Positions 26,994 through 35,540 of a stretch of DNA of 64,000 nucleotides are shown one piece after another. A program made the translations under genes and the position numbers. The stretch spans positions 1 to 64,000 of the forward strand of contig JAQXEH010000030.1 in NCBI GenBank assembly GCA_029250925.1. Direction: 5' to 3'. The notes beneath the pieces are model-generated. The model saw nothing but the letters and a program-made list of their open reading frames with translations. It made no database searches and had not been told where the DNA came from. How positions within the stretch are numbered: the stretch's first letter is position 1; each line of letters begins with the position of its first letter. Source of the stretch: Hellea sp. GTDB lineage: Bacteria; Pseudomonadota; Alphaproteobacteria; Caulobacterales; Maricaulaceae.

Positions 26994-27766
26994 ATTTTTC
27001 CTGCTTTTCTTAATTTATTAAATCTCTTTAAATATTTTATACTCACAATTGGCTTAATGTCATATGATTCTGCATTAATAATTAGTCCCTCAGCCTTAAT
27101 AGTTCTTAATTCTCTGAGTGAGACAAGGAATAGCCCATCATAAAATGTGGGTTTTATTTTAGAAAGGCCACTGCTTGTTTTAGCAAAGATAGGCGGCCCT
27201 CCGGCCAGAAAATTCTTGTGGTGGATAGCGAAGTGGTCTGTATTGGGCATAAAAACTTTAAAGGGACTTAAGATCATTTCTCTGTAAAATCTTTTGCCAT
27301 CTCTCGCACCCTTTTCCAATTCTGCAATATCGTGATACCCTGAATTATTTATAAAAAATGGTGAAAGCCCCATTTCAAAATACAACCCCTCATCATATTT
27401 TGGCCTTTTGGAACGGTGCGGATCCAGAATACAGGCTTCACTTTTTGGGTATTTATATGTTTTAGTTAAGAATGTAGGCGTGGCGCCATTAGTTTTGTCA
27501 ACAGGTACATCGATTATTTTATTGTCGAACCGTAAGAAAAACTGCTCTGGGAAGCTACCGCCATCTTTTATTATAAATTTTGGGTTAACATTAATATCTA
27601 TAACATTTTTATATTTAGCATCCAGTGCCTCTAAATTATCTAGTATTTTATGTATTTTTTTAATAGGATAACAAAATAATGCACCCCGCATATTATCTTC
27701 TGCTAATGATAAACTTGGCATTAGCATTATAATAAAGGTTATAAATAAGGTAAATCTTATCTTCAC
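26990..27766 (-). CDS. secreted protein of unknown function, paralogue A
   Basis: Partner and paralogue of the downstream gene (258 aa from the chosen start). The GTG at 27766 follows AAGGATT and opens a canonical signal peptide (MKIRFTLFITFIIMLMPSLSL, cleaved before EDNMRG); an ATG 14 codons earlier would add a hydrophobic extension. It shares the N-terminal RGALFCYPI block, IKDGGSFPE, ACILDPHR and INNSGYHD with its neighbour, including two cysteines likely to pair in the periplasm. Stop and next start overlap by four bases, so the two are made together. No function can be assigned. Confidence 0.7.
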   Translation of the reverse strand: MKIRFTLFITFIIMLMPSLSLAEDNMRGALFCYPIKKIHKILDNLEALDAKYKNVIDINVNPKFIIKDGGSFPEQFFLRFDNKIIDVPVDKTNGATPTFLTKTYKYPKSEACILDPHRSKRPKYDEGLYFEMGLSPFFINNSGYHDIAELEKGARDGKRFYREMILSPFKVFMPNTDHFAIHHKNFLAGGPPIFAKTSSGLSKIKPTFYDGLFLVSLRELRTIKAEGLIINAESYDIKPIVSIKYLKRFNKLRKAGKI

Positions 27767-27900
27767 AATCCTTATTAAGGTTACCTGGAGTACAGTTAAA
27801 GTTATCATATAAAATGTTCATATTTAAAGTTAAATATTATTAATTTTATATATATAGTGACTCGACCTTTTCTTTGCACTCAACTAAAGAATTAGTATCT

Positions 27901-28116
27901 ATGAAAAACAAAATAACAATACACCATAAATTGAATTTTTTTCTTATCACGAGTTCTTTAATGTTCCTATCTGCCTGCGGAATACGTGGGGAATTAAAAA
28001 CACCTCCCCCCATTTGGAATAATACCTCATTGATTTTTGAGTTTAAAGGAACAGATAATAAGTCTATATTTGACGCGACTAAAGACAGTACAAAACCAAT
28101 TCAGTCAAACAGCTAA
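27901..28116 (+). CDS. lptM: LptM/YifL-type small lipoprotein
   Basis: Short lipoprotein (71 aa from ATG 27901) with lipobox MFLSAC followed by GIRGELKTPPP, the hallmark of the LptM (YifL) family. In E. coli LptM helps the LptD-LptE lipopolysaccharide translocon form its correct disulfides. It sits directly before lysA with one base between stop and start, the usual arrangement in proteobacteria. The 134 bases upstream, shared with the divergent paralogue A, are AT-rich and probably hold both promoters. Confidence 0.88.
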   Translation: MKNKITIHHKLNFFLITSSLMFLSACGIRGELKTPPPIWNNTSLIFEFKGTDNKSIFDATKDSTKPIQSNS

Positions 28117-28117
28117 A

Positions 28118-29386
28118 ATGCGCCATTTCACTTTCATAAATAAAGAAATGCACGCCGAAAACGTGCCTTTAAAAGAAATTGCCAGGGTAGTTGGCACACC
28201 GTGTTATGTTTATTCCTCTGCAACTTTTGAAAGGCACTTCAGTGTTTTTAAAGATAGTGTTAGTGATATTGATGCCTTGATTGCATATTCAGTAAAAGCA
28301 AATTCGAACATCGGTATATTAGCAACACTTTCTAAACTTGGCGCTGGCGCAGATGTAGTGAGCGGTGGTGAATTACAAAGAGCACTGACTTCAGGTATTC
28401 CTGCTAATAAAATTGTGTTCTCAGGTGTTGGCAAAACCAAAGATGAGATAGAGGCAGCTGCCAAGGCAAAGATAAAGATTTTTAATGTTGAAAGTATACC
28501 TGAGCTATATGCTATCAATGATATAGCCGCCCAAATGAATTATCAGGCTCCAATTGCATTTAGAGTAAATCCGGACGTTTCAGCAGGAGGGCATGAAAAA
28601 ATAAGTACGGGCAAAAAAGAGGATAAATTTGGGATCGCATGGAGTAAAGCTGAGCACGCTTACGCAGTGGCCGAAACCTGCAGCAATATAGAAGTAGTTG
28701 GAATAGATGTTCATATTGGAAGTCAAATTGACCATTTAGAGCCTTTTGAAAAAGCAATTATAAAGGTTGGTAACCTCATCAAGAAACTACGCTCTAATGG
28801 CCATAACATTCGAAGCTTTGATATTGGAGGTGGTCTCGGAATACCTTATGGGGATAAATCCATTGCGCCCCCAAATCCTGCAAACTATGGGGCGATGGTA
28901 AAACGGCTCACGCAAGAAATGAATGTAGAAATGATCTTCGAGCCTGGAAGAATGATATCTGGGAATGCTGGTATATTATTGTCTAAGGTACTTTACGTAA
29001 AGAAAGGAGAAGACCGTAATTTTTTAATTATTGATGCAGCAATGAATGATCTACTCAGGCCCGCCTTATATGATGCATTTCATGAAATAGAACCGGTGAG
29101 AAAAAAACCTGAGAATTATCAAATAGAAAAGTATGATGTTGTAGGTCCAATTTGCGAAAGCAGTGATACTTTCACAAAATCACGGGAACTTCCAACAATC
29201 GAGCAGGGAGAACTTATAGTTATGCATACAGCAGGAGCATATGGTGCTTCACAGTCAAGTCAATATAACACTAGGCCACTAGTTCCAGAAGTCCTTGTGA
29301 AAGGTAATAAGTATGAAATTGTAAGGAAACGCCCTGCAATCAAAGATATTTTAAAATCCGAAAACATACCTACTTGGCTTATTTAA
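28118..29386 (+). CDS. lysA: diaminopimelate decarboxylase
   Basis: PLP enzyme making L-lysine from meso-diaminopimelate in the last step of lysine synthesis (422 aa). The fold-type III barrel has AYSVKANSN with the PLP lysine, the glycine-rich GGGLGIPY phosphate loop, and the C-terminal GPICESSDTF with the catalytic cysteine of the partner subunit. The ATG at 28118 follows the lptM stop by one base. An upstream in-frame start inside lptM is unlikely, because homologues begin near this ATG. Confidence 0.95.
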   Translation: MRHFTFINKEMHAENVPLKEIARVVGTPCYVYSSATFERHFSVFKDSVSDIDALIAYSVKANSNIGILATLSKLGAGADVVSGGELQRALTSGIPANKIVFSGVGKTKDEIEAAAKAKIKIFNVESIPELYAINDIAAQMNYQAPIAFRVNPDVSAGGHEKISTGKKEDKFGIAWSKAEHAYAVAETCSNIEVVGIDVHIGSQIDHLEPFEKAIIKVGNLIKKLRSNGHNIRSFDIGGGLGIPYGDKSIAPPNPANYGAMVKRLTQEMNVEMIFEPGRMISGNAGILLSKVLYVKKGEDRNFLIIDAAMNDLLRPALYDAFHEIEPVRKKPENYQIEKYDVVGPICESSDTFTKSRELPTIEQGELIVMHTAGAYGASQSSQYNTRPLVPEVLVKGNKYEIVRKRPAIKDILKSENIPTWLI

Positions 29387-29469
29387 AATATTATATAAAT
29401 CAATTCTTGTGGGCATGTAACATTAGACCTACAGTTTTCAACGTTAAATATTAGTTAGTTACAGAGTCT

Positions 29470-30192
29470 GTGTTTAAAAAAAAGAAACCTAAGTTAAAGA
29501 TTGCGTTGAAAAACGAAGTAGTTCGCTTTGAAAGGTTGGGCATGCGCTATGGAAGAGGTCCAGAAATTCTATCAGATGTGGATATGTGCCTGCAAAATGG
29601 GAGTTTTACTTTCTTAACAGGCCCGTCAGGAGCAGGTAAGTCAACATTATTGAAATTATGTTATTTAGAGTTAAAACAATCACGAGGTTTAATAAGCTTG
29701 TTTGGAACTGATATTTCTAAAATGTCACGAAAAGCTAAACATTCCACAAGGAAAAAAATTGGAGTTATATTACAGGATTTTCGATTAATAGATCATTTAA
29801 CCATCTTTGAAAATGTAGCATTACCGCTGCGTGTTTCAGGGGAGAAAAAAAGTAACTACACAAAAGATGTAAGCGAATTACTTCAGTGGGTTGGGTTAGG
29901 CGCACGGATGGATGCACTGCCGAAAACACTATCAGGCGGCGAGAAACAAAGGGCTGCGATTGCAAGAGCTGTTATATCTAAACCAGATTTAATTATTGCG
30001 GATGAGCCCACCGGAAATGTTGATGAAGTAATGAGTAAAAGACTACTCAGCCTTTTTACTGAAATGAACCGCTCCGGAACAACTGTGCTAATAGCAACAC
30101 ATAATAAAAAGCTCATCAAGGGTGTAAAGGCTAATATTCTTCATATAGAGAATGGCATATTGATTGATACTAGTTTTGAGCCGAGCACTTAA
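29470..30192 (+). CDS. ftsE: cell-division ATPase FtsE
   Basis: ATPase of the FtsEX complex that activates peptidoglycan hydrolases at the septum (240 aa). Walker A is GPSGAGKST, the signature is LSGGEKQRAAIARA and Walker B is LIIADEPTGNVD. The start is GTG. A possible promoter, TTGTGG (29407-29412) with TACAGT (29430-29435) at a 17-base spacer, lies upstream. The stop codon is directly followed by the ftsX start. Confidence 0.94.
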   Translation: MFKKKKPKLKIALKNEVVRFERLGMRYGRGPEILSDVDMCLQNGSFTFLTGPSGAGKSTLLKLCYLELKQSRGLISLFGTDISKMSRKAKHSTRKKIGVILQDFRLIDHLTIFENVALPLRVSGEKKSNYTKDVSELLQWVGLGARMDALPKTLSGGEKQRAAIARAVISKPDLIIADEPTGNVDEVMSKRLLSLFTEMNRSGTTVLIATHNKKLIKGVKANILHIENGILIDTSFEPST

Positions 30193-31095
30193 ATGCAAGA
30201 TAATACTGTAAAGAATTTAACTTCTAACCCATTACTTGATCCTAAAGGTAATGATGCAGGATCATTACTATTTGTATTATCCATTGTTGCATACCTAGCA
30301 ACGATCACTTTAATGTTTTCTCTTTCTATGAACCGTATTAGCGCTTCATGGAATACATCCTTAAAAAATACTGCTACTGTCCAAATTTTAGTTGATAATC
30401 CAAGGCTAATTGAAACGCAGGTGGATATTACACTAAAAAACTTAAAAGAAAATTATCCAAATTCTGAAGTAACTGCAGTGGACAAAAAAAAATCCCTAGA
30501 TATGCTTAAACCTTGGCTTGGAAATTCTGTTCTTCCTGATGATTTACCTATTCCAGCTTTAATATCCATTAAGTTTGCAAAAGAAGATAACAAAGACCTA
30601 GCTTATCTTACACCTGACCTTAAAGCAGAAGGTGTCATTATTGAAATTGACGATCATACACGGTGGTCTGAACAAGTAAAAAGGTCAGCTACTGCTCTCA
30701 AAGTCGCTTCATCAGCACTGCTTATATTAATTTTTAGTATAGCTATTCTCATCACTAATTATGCCACAAAATCAGCACTTTTAGCGCAAAAAAAAATAAT
30801 AAATATTTTACTACAAGTTGGTGCCAAAAATATTTTCATCACAAAATTATTTATAAAACAAGCAGGTGTTAGAGGTTTAGTGAGCGGGTTTTATGGGGTT
30901 AGCTTAGGCTGTGTCACGATAATTTTAATATCCACAGATCGTATTAAAGAAATTTTTATTATTGCACCGCCAAGCTTCCATTGGCCTGATTTAATATACC
31001 TTTTAACATTTATTATAGGCTTTAGCTTAAATTGTTCTATATCCGCAGGATTAACATCTACAAACATCTTATCAAAGAAATATCGACGAAAATAA
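30193..31095 (+). CDS. ftsX: cell-division membrane protein FtsX
   Basis: Membrane partner of FtsE (300 aa). One transmembrane helix near residues 24-46 is followed by a periplasmic domain of about 110 residues that contacts hydrolase activators. Three more helices lie from about 170 to the end, the type VII ABC layout. The sequence is diverged, as usual for FtsX, but the position immediately after ftsE with no spacer makes the assignment firm. Confidence 0.92.
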   Translation: MQDNTVKNLTSNPLLDPKGNDAGSLLFVLSIVAYLATITLMFSLSMNRISASWNTSLKNTATVQILVDNPRLIETQVDITLKNLKENYPNSEVTAVDKKKSLDMLKPWLGNSVLPDDLPIPALISIKFAKEDNKDLAYLTPDLKAEGVIIEIDDHTRWSEQVKRSATALKVASSALLILIFSIAILITNYATKSALLAQKKIINILLQVGAKNIFITKLFIKQAGVRGLVSGFYGVSLGCVTIILISTDRIKEIFIIAPPSFHWPDLIYLLTFIIGFSLNCSISAGLTSTNILSKKYRRK

Positions 31096-31164
31096 ATAAA
31101 CTATACCTTGGGTAAATACTAAATCATACTTAATCTACCTGTTACTATAAATATTGTTAGAATA

Positions 31165-31773
31165 ATGAAATTACTTAAAGTCGTCACTATATCGATCATC
31201 ATCTACTTTGTAGGTTTTCTTTTTTTTATTAAAAAAATTAACAATTTTAGTACACCAAATCCCATCCCAAAAGCTGACGGAATAGTTGTTTGGACGGGAA
31301 AAGGAGGGGGGAGACTTGAGGCAGGAGCACGTTTGCTATTGAAGAAGAAAGGGGAACGTCTGCTTATATCAGGGGTAAACTCTGAAATATCACTTGATGA
31401 AATTAAAGAAATAGTAGCCATTCCTGAAAAATTTTCAGATTGCTGTTTGGACTTAGACTACGAAGCAAAAAATACAATCGGTAATGCATACGAAACAACA
31501 GTGTGGGCCAAAGCATTAGGATTTAAACATGTAATATTAGTTACATCTGCCTACCACATGCCGAGAGCTAAAATAGAAATGGGAGCAGCCACAAGTCAAA
31601 TTAAAATAACTCCGTTTCCAGTTTTGAACCAAACTGAAGGCAAATGGTATCTAGATAGTAATGGGCTAAAACGTCTTCTTCAGGAATACACTAAACTTTT
31701 AATAAGCTATTTAAAGTACGTAACAATAGAACCGGACAAGAAAAAAATATTATTGAATAACAATATGCCTTAA
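31165..31773 (+). CDS. YdcF/SanA-like DUF218 protein
   Basis: A 202-residue DUF218 protein anchored by one N-terminal transmembrane helix (VVTISIIIYFVGFLFFI) with the rest outside. Conserved marks are ADGIVVWTGKGGGRLEAGA, LLISGV, the acidic EAKNTIGNAYET and VILVTSAYHMPRA. The family is linked to envelope and peptidoglycan integrity. It often follows ftsEX in alphaproteobacteria, as here, but the usual acyltransferase neighbour is missing. The stop codon shares TTAA (31770-31773) with the convergent tyrC stop. Confidence 0.86.
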   Translation: MKLLKVVTISIIIYFVGFLFFIKKINNFSTPNPIPKADGIVVWTGKGGGRLEAGARLLLKKKGERLLISGVNSEISLDEIKEIVAIPEKFSDCCLDLDYEAKNTIGNAYETTVWAKALGFKHVILVTSAYHMPRAKIEMGAATSQIKITPFPVLNQTEGKWYLDSNGLKRLLQEYTKLLISYLKYVTIEPDKKKILLNNNMP

Positions 31774-32678
31774 TCATCTCTTCCAAAATTAGGCTCTGGA
31801 CTATCTTGCCCGGCGTCCACTATTCGACGACGAATATCACGTGTTTTCGCAAAGTGCTCCAATAAAGCATCGCCATCCTTCCACCTAATAGCTCTTTTAA
31901 GGGCCGACAAGTCTTCTATAAAACGATCTACAACCTCTAATGTTGCATCCCTGTTAGCAAGGAAAATATCACGCCACATAACTGGGTCAGATGAGGCTAT
32001 ACGTGTAAAGTCGCGAAAACCTCCTGCAGAGAACTTAACCACTTCATTATTCGTTACCTTCTCCATATCAACTGCTGTACCAACCAGAGCATATGCAATT
32101 AAATGAGGCACGTGAGATGTAGCAGCTAGTACAATATCATGCCTAACGCTATCCATAACTACTACTTGAGAGCCGATTCCTTCCCAAAACAGCTTAACAG
32201 TCTCTACTGCTAATTCATCGGCATCATCAGGGGTTAGTACGCACCAACGATCCTTAAAAAGCTCAGCAAATCCTGCTTCAGGCCCGCTGTACTCTGTTCC
32301 TGCTATCGGGTGACCGGGAACAAAATGAATTTCACTATTCATAAGCGGGGCTATTTTATTAATTATATCTCCTTTTATTGAAGCTACATCAGTTAATATC
32401 GACCCTTTTTTCATAACTGGCACTATTCTTTCTGCAACTGCAGCCATTACACCAGGTGGAACACAAAGAATAATTAAGTCAGCTTCTGAGGCATAAAATT
32501 CAGGAGAATTCTCGGATACGCCATCAGCAAAGCCCAGCCTCTCAATTGACCTGCAAACAGCATACGATTTATCCGATATATAAACTTTATCAACGCTTCC
32601 AATCGTCTTAGCTGCCCGTGCAATAGATGATCCAATTAAACCACCGCCTATAATTAGTAATTTATCAATACTCATCAA
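31770..32678 (-). CDS. tyrC: prephenate/arogenate dehydrogenase
   Basis: NAD-dependent enzyme of tyrosine synthesis (302 aa). The Rossmann motif is LIIGGGLIGSSIARAA, followed by ILCVPPG, LTDVASIKG with the substrate-binding serine, and VPGHPIAGTEYSGPEAG with the catalytic histidine. ATSHVPHLIAYAL is the conserved C-terminal helix. Its start overlaps the stop of the chorismate mutase gene by four bases, so the two act as a coupled pair. In many relatives hisC lies beside them; here it does not. Confidence 0.92.
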   Translation of the reverse strand: MMSIDKLLIIGGGLIGSSIARAAKTIGSVDKVYISDKSYAVCRSIERLGFADGVSENSPEFYASEADLIILCVPPGVMAAVAERIVPVMKKGSILTDVASIKGDIINKIAPLMNSEIHFVPGHPIAGTEYSGPEAGFAELFKDRWCVLTPDDADELAVETVKLFWEGIGSQVVVMDSVRHDIVLAATSHVPHLIAYALVGTAVDMEKVTNNEVVKFSAGGFRDFTRIASSDPVMWRDIFLANRDATLEVVDRFIEDLSALKRAIRWKDGDALLEHFAKTRDIRRRIVDAGQDSPEPNFGRDD

Positions 32679-33412
32679 GACCTACCAATCGGCAATGGTA
32701 TACATCCAATTATTTTGGTTCCTTCAGGCGATTGAGTTTTAAATCCGTCTATACTTAGTAGAGCTTGTGTTTCTGTTTCTGCCCGGATTATCGCTCCTGG
32801 TATTTTCATCTCTTTATTACTAATCAGCAATGTTTGATCAGATCCAGATGGCTGTATACTTGCCGTTGATACAGCTACAGCTAGAGGCCAACAGTCAGCG
32901 CCTGTCCTTGGTAAGCCCGCTAAAATATGCATATCAGGCATCGCACCACTTACACCCAAAGATGACCACCAAGAATTCATCCCGCCTGGTGATGGCAAAA
33001 TCGCTACACCTTCATCATCAGCGTATGCCGCAGCTAAGGCAGAGCTTGCAGTAGGGTAAGAAATAGTAGGTATTGCTGCACCAAAACGATCTCTTACCAA
33101 AGTCCAGACATCCAAAGCACCGCCCTCTAAGGCAATATGAAGCTTCATAGGACCTTGCAACGCAATAGAGGCACTCATTAATTCAGCCCAGATCCTCGAC
33201 ACAAGTGCAGCTGGAATATTTTCAGTATCCTCTGCTAATTCTCTCACATGTGAATCTTCTCTTGATGGACGCCACAGCTGTACGCCGGCCTTAACCTCTC
33301 TGACTGAAGCAGCCAATTTAAGGCGGTCCGCGATCAGAGAAAGTAAAGCATTGTCAACTCTATCTATCTCCGCTCGGACATTTTCAATTGTTATCAATGG
33401 TTTTTCAGACAT
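32675..33412 (-). CDS. chorismate mutase with degenerate prephenate dehydratase-like domain
   Basis: Residues about 8-85 are an AroQ-type chorismate mutase helix bundle (VRAEIDRVDNALLSLIADRL, then LAASVREVKAG and PSREDSHVREL), converting chorismate to prephenate. From about residue 90 the protein resembles the first half of prephenate dehydratase (IALEGGALDVWTLV, YPTASSALAAAYADDEGVAILP), but the catalytic TRF tripeptide is replaced by TLLIS, so dehydratase activity is unlikely. The ATG at 33412 overlaps the upstream methyltransferase stop by eight bases. A TTG five codons earlier is possible. The tail may be regulatory. Confidence 0.78.
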   Translation of the reverse strand: MSEKPLITIENVRAEIDRVDNALLSLIADRLKLAASVREVKAGVQLWRPSREDSHVRELAEDTENIPAALVSRIWAELMSASIALQGPMKLHIALEGGALDVWTLVRDRFGAAIPTISYPTASSALAAAYADDEGVAILPSPGGMNSWWSSLGVSGAMPDMHILAGLPRTGADCWPLAVAVSTASIQPSGSDQTLLISNKEMKIPGAIIRAETETQALLSIDGFKTQSPEGTKIIGCIPLPIGRS

Positions 33413-34154
33413 GTTCTCTTTGTTCAATTATAGTTTTATTTGCAAGCGGGTTACTACTAAGTACATTTTTTATTCTTATTGTCTCAGGCATTCCATGCGG
33501 TTCCGCATAAAGACGCTTAATAGCTTCTACAAGAACAAGTCTAGAGAAATATGGAAATATAGTCTCACATATTTTTTCAAGTAAGTGTGGATATCTGTTT
33601 TTTCTTGATACTTTTCTATAGGGAAAATATATACATCCTGTAAAAAAAGTTATTTGAAAACCTGACTTTATTACAGATTTTTTAAATTTTTTTCTAGTAA
33701 ATGACCTCTCCTCACTGAAAGGGCCCATATTTCTTATCCAATCCCCTAAACGGCTGGAAGAAATAATAATAATTTTCCCTTCTGGCTTTAATACACGCCA
33801 GAACTCTTTTAACAGTAAGTCAAAATTTGATGAATCTCCGGTGCCATGGATACAAAGAATTTTATCAAATCGGGAGTCTGAAAATGGTAAAGATAAATTT
33901 TCGGTAATACATGACGTTCCATGCATATCTTCATGTTCAATTTTAGTGAGGTTTTTTTCTGGTAATGTTAGGATAATCCTATTTGCAGTTTTTTTGTAAG
34001 AACTAAGATATTTCTCACAGAAACCATATCCCAAAACGTCTTGTCCGGGGAGATCAGGCCATCTTGAATTTATTTTTCTCAATAAGATGTCACTTAGAAG
34101 AGTACTTGATGGTGATCTATAAAACACATCTAACTTATTAAGGGTTGGCCGCAT
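33405..34154 (-). CDS. class I SAM-dependent methyltransferase
   Basis: A 249-residue methyltransferase of the type-11 group, somewhat diverged. The motif I region VLGYGFCEKYLSSY keeps the G-x-G turn only partly. Later blocks LSLPFSDSRFDKILCIHGTGDSSNF and LLKEFWRVLKPEGKIIIISSSR are clear. Such a gene is found next to glyoxalase or tyrC genes in other alphaproteobacteria. The substrate is unknown. It is coupled to the chorismate mutase gene by an eight-base overlap. Confidence 0.82.
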   Translation of the reverse strand: MRPTLNKLDVFYRSPSSTLLSDILLRKINSRWPDLPGQDVLGYGFCEKYLSSYKKTANRIILTLPEKNLTKIEHEDMHGTSCITENLSLPFSDSRFDKILCIHGTGDSSNFDLLLKEFWRVLKPEGKIIIISSSRLGDWIRNMGPFSEERSFTRKKFKKSVIKSGFQITFFTGCIYFPYRKVSRKNRYPHLLEKICETIFPYFSRLVLVEAIKRLYAEPHGMPETIRIKNVLSSNPLANKTIIEQREHV

Positions 34155-34234
34155 TACATTATCTTAGCTAGAGTTTAAAAAAACTAAACAAAAAAATATC
34201 AGCGACGCTTAGCTAATAATTTAAATTAAAATGT

Positions 34235-34651
34235 CTATTCACCTGAAGATTGCAAAAAAGCACTAAGTAAAGTTAGTCTGGACACAACATCCATAAGACA
34301 CATTAAGACTATAAGAAAAAATACAGATGTAGCAAAAGCTGGAAAAATAAGAAATTCGACAATGCTAACTACAAGTATAAATATTGATGAGGCGTGGCTC
34401 ATAACATTTATACTGCTTATTGATCTTGATTTCATGAATTCAATGAAAAGCATTATTACAGCGCAACATATCAATGCATGACCCGGTGTAATATTCCAAG
34501 TAGCATTTAAACTGACGGGAATAGTTAAAAAATCAGTGTCTAACCTTAGCCTAATGGCCTCAACAGAAGAAAAGGCGAGACCACCCAAAGCTAAAATATT
34601 ATAAATAACTACAGGAACAGCCATCCATGGAAATAATCTCAAAAAACTCAA
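34235..34651 (-). CDS. conserved four-helix membrane protein
   Basis: A 138-residue inner-membrane protein with four predicted helices (about 8-30, 52-70, 81-100, 106-130). The pattern of a short periplasmic loop with TIPVSLNATWNITPGHAL followed by a helix ending in FIEFMKSRS resembles an uncharacterised family common in alphaproteobacteria. The function is unknown. It is alone between the methyltransferase and the DPM1-like glycosyltransferase, with spacers of about 80 bases on both sides. Confidence 0.65.
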   Translation of the reverse strand: MSFLRLFPWMAVPVVIYNILALGGLAFSSVEAIRLRLDTDFLTIPVSLNATWNITPGHALICCAVIMLFIEFMKSRSISSINVMSHASSIFILVVSIVEFLIFPAFATSVFFLIVLMCLMDVVSRLTLLSAFLQSSGE

Positions 34652-34732
34652 ACCAACCTCTTAATATTTTATAGCATTGAGATTCTTATCATATAAGTTT
34701 TTTAACAAATAACAATTAGTAAAGCTTTTGCT

Positions 34733-35464
34733 TTAAAATTCGTTAAGTCCGCCATGCCTACGATGACGTTTGCTAAGCCAAATTACACCCAGTAAATCAG
34801 CAAGGGAAACTATTAACCTTCCCCAGTTGGTATATTTTGAACTACCAAATTTTCTATCCCTATGATTTACCGAACAGAATTCAATTTTAAAACCGGATCG
34901 TAGTACTAAAGCAGGAATATAACGGTGCATATGATCAAAAAATGGTAAATCCAAATAAACAGATCTTTTAAAGACTTTTATGCCGCAACCAGTATCATTA
35001 GCTTCATCTTTAAGGAGTCTTTTTCGTATTTTATTCCCTAAGACAGATGCTATCTTTTTAGCATTACTGTCTAATCTTTTCATTCTTTGGCCTCCAACAA
35101 GGGCTAAACCCTCAGGAGCCGCAGCTCTAGTTAATTGATTATATAGCTTTAGGATGTCTTTCGGATCATTCTGACCATCACCATCTAAAGTTGCTATATA
35201 TACACTCTCTGCCATCTTCACTCCCGAAAGAATGGCACGAGATTGGCCTGCATTATAATTGTGCGATAAACCCCTTATTTCTGGATAATCTTTTTTTAAC
35301 TCTGTAATTTTTTCTTTTGTATTATCGGTGCTAGCATCGTCAACAAAAATAACCTCATATTTTAAGCCATTTAGGGAAGTGTGGATTTCATGCGTAAGAT
35401 TAGAAATATTTTCGCTCTCATTGAATACTGGAATTACTATCGATATGGCAGGTAACATTTTCAT
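34733..35464 (-). CDS. DPM1/ArnC-like family 2 glycosyltransferase
   Basis: GT-A fold glycosyltransferase (243 aa) resembling dolichol- or undecaprenyl-phosphate sugar transferases. It has ISIVIPVFNESENI, EVIFVDDASTDNT, the metal-binding ATLDGDGQNDP and the downstream ANDTGCGIKVFKR and HRDRKFGSSKY blocks. It lacks the C-terminal transmembrane helices of ArnC. It is divergent from an ArnT-like transferase 76 bases away, suggesting it loads a lipid carrier that ArnT then uses to modify lipid A or another envelope glycan. Confidence 0.86.
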   Translation of the reverse strand: MKMLPAISIVIPVFNESENISNLTHEIHTSLNGLKYEVIFVDDASTDNTKEKITELKKDYPEIRGLSHNYNAGQSRAILSGVKMAESVYIATLDGDGQNDPKDILKLYNQLTRAAAPEGLALVGGQRMKRLDSNAKKIASVLGNKIRKRLLKDEANDTGCGIKVFKRSVYLDLPFFDHMHRYIPALVLRSGFKIEFCSVNHRDRKFGSSKYTNWGRLIVSLADLLGVIWLSKRHRRHGGLNEF

Positions 35465-35540
35465 GGACTTAATTTGACATGTGAAAGGCTTTCAAGCAAG
35501 TTTCTCTTTAAAATACTTCTCCACTTATTAATGGCAAATA

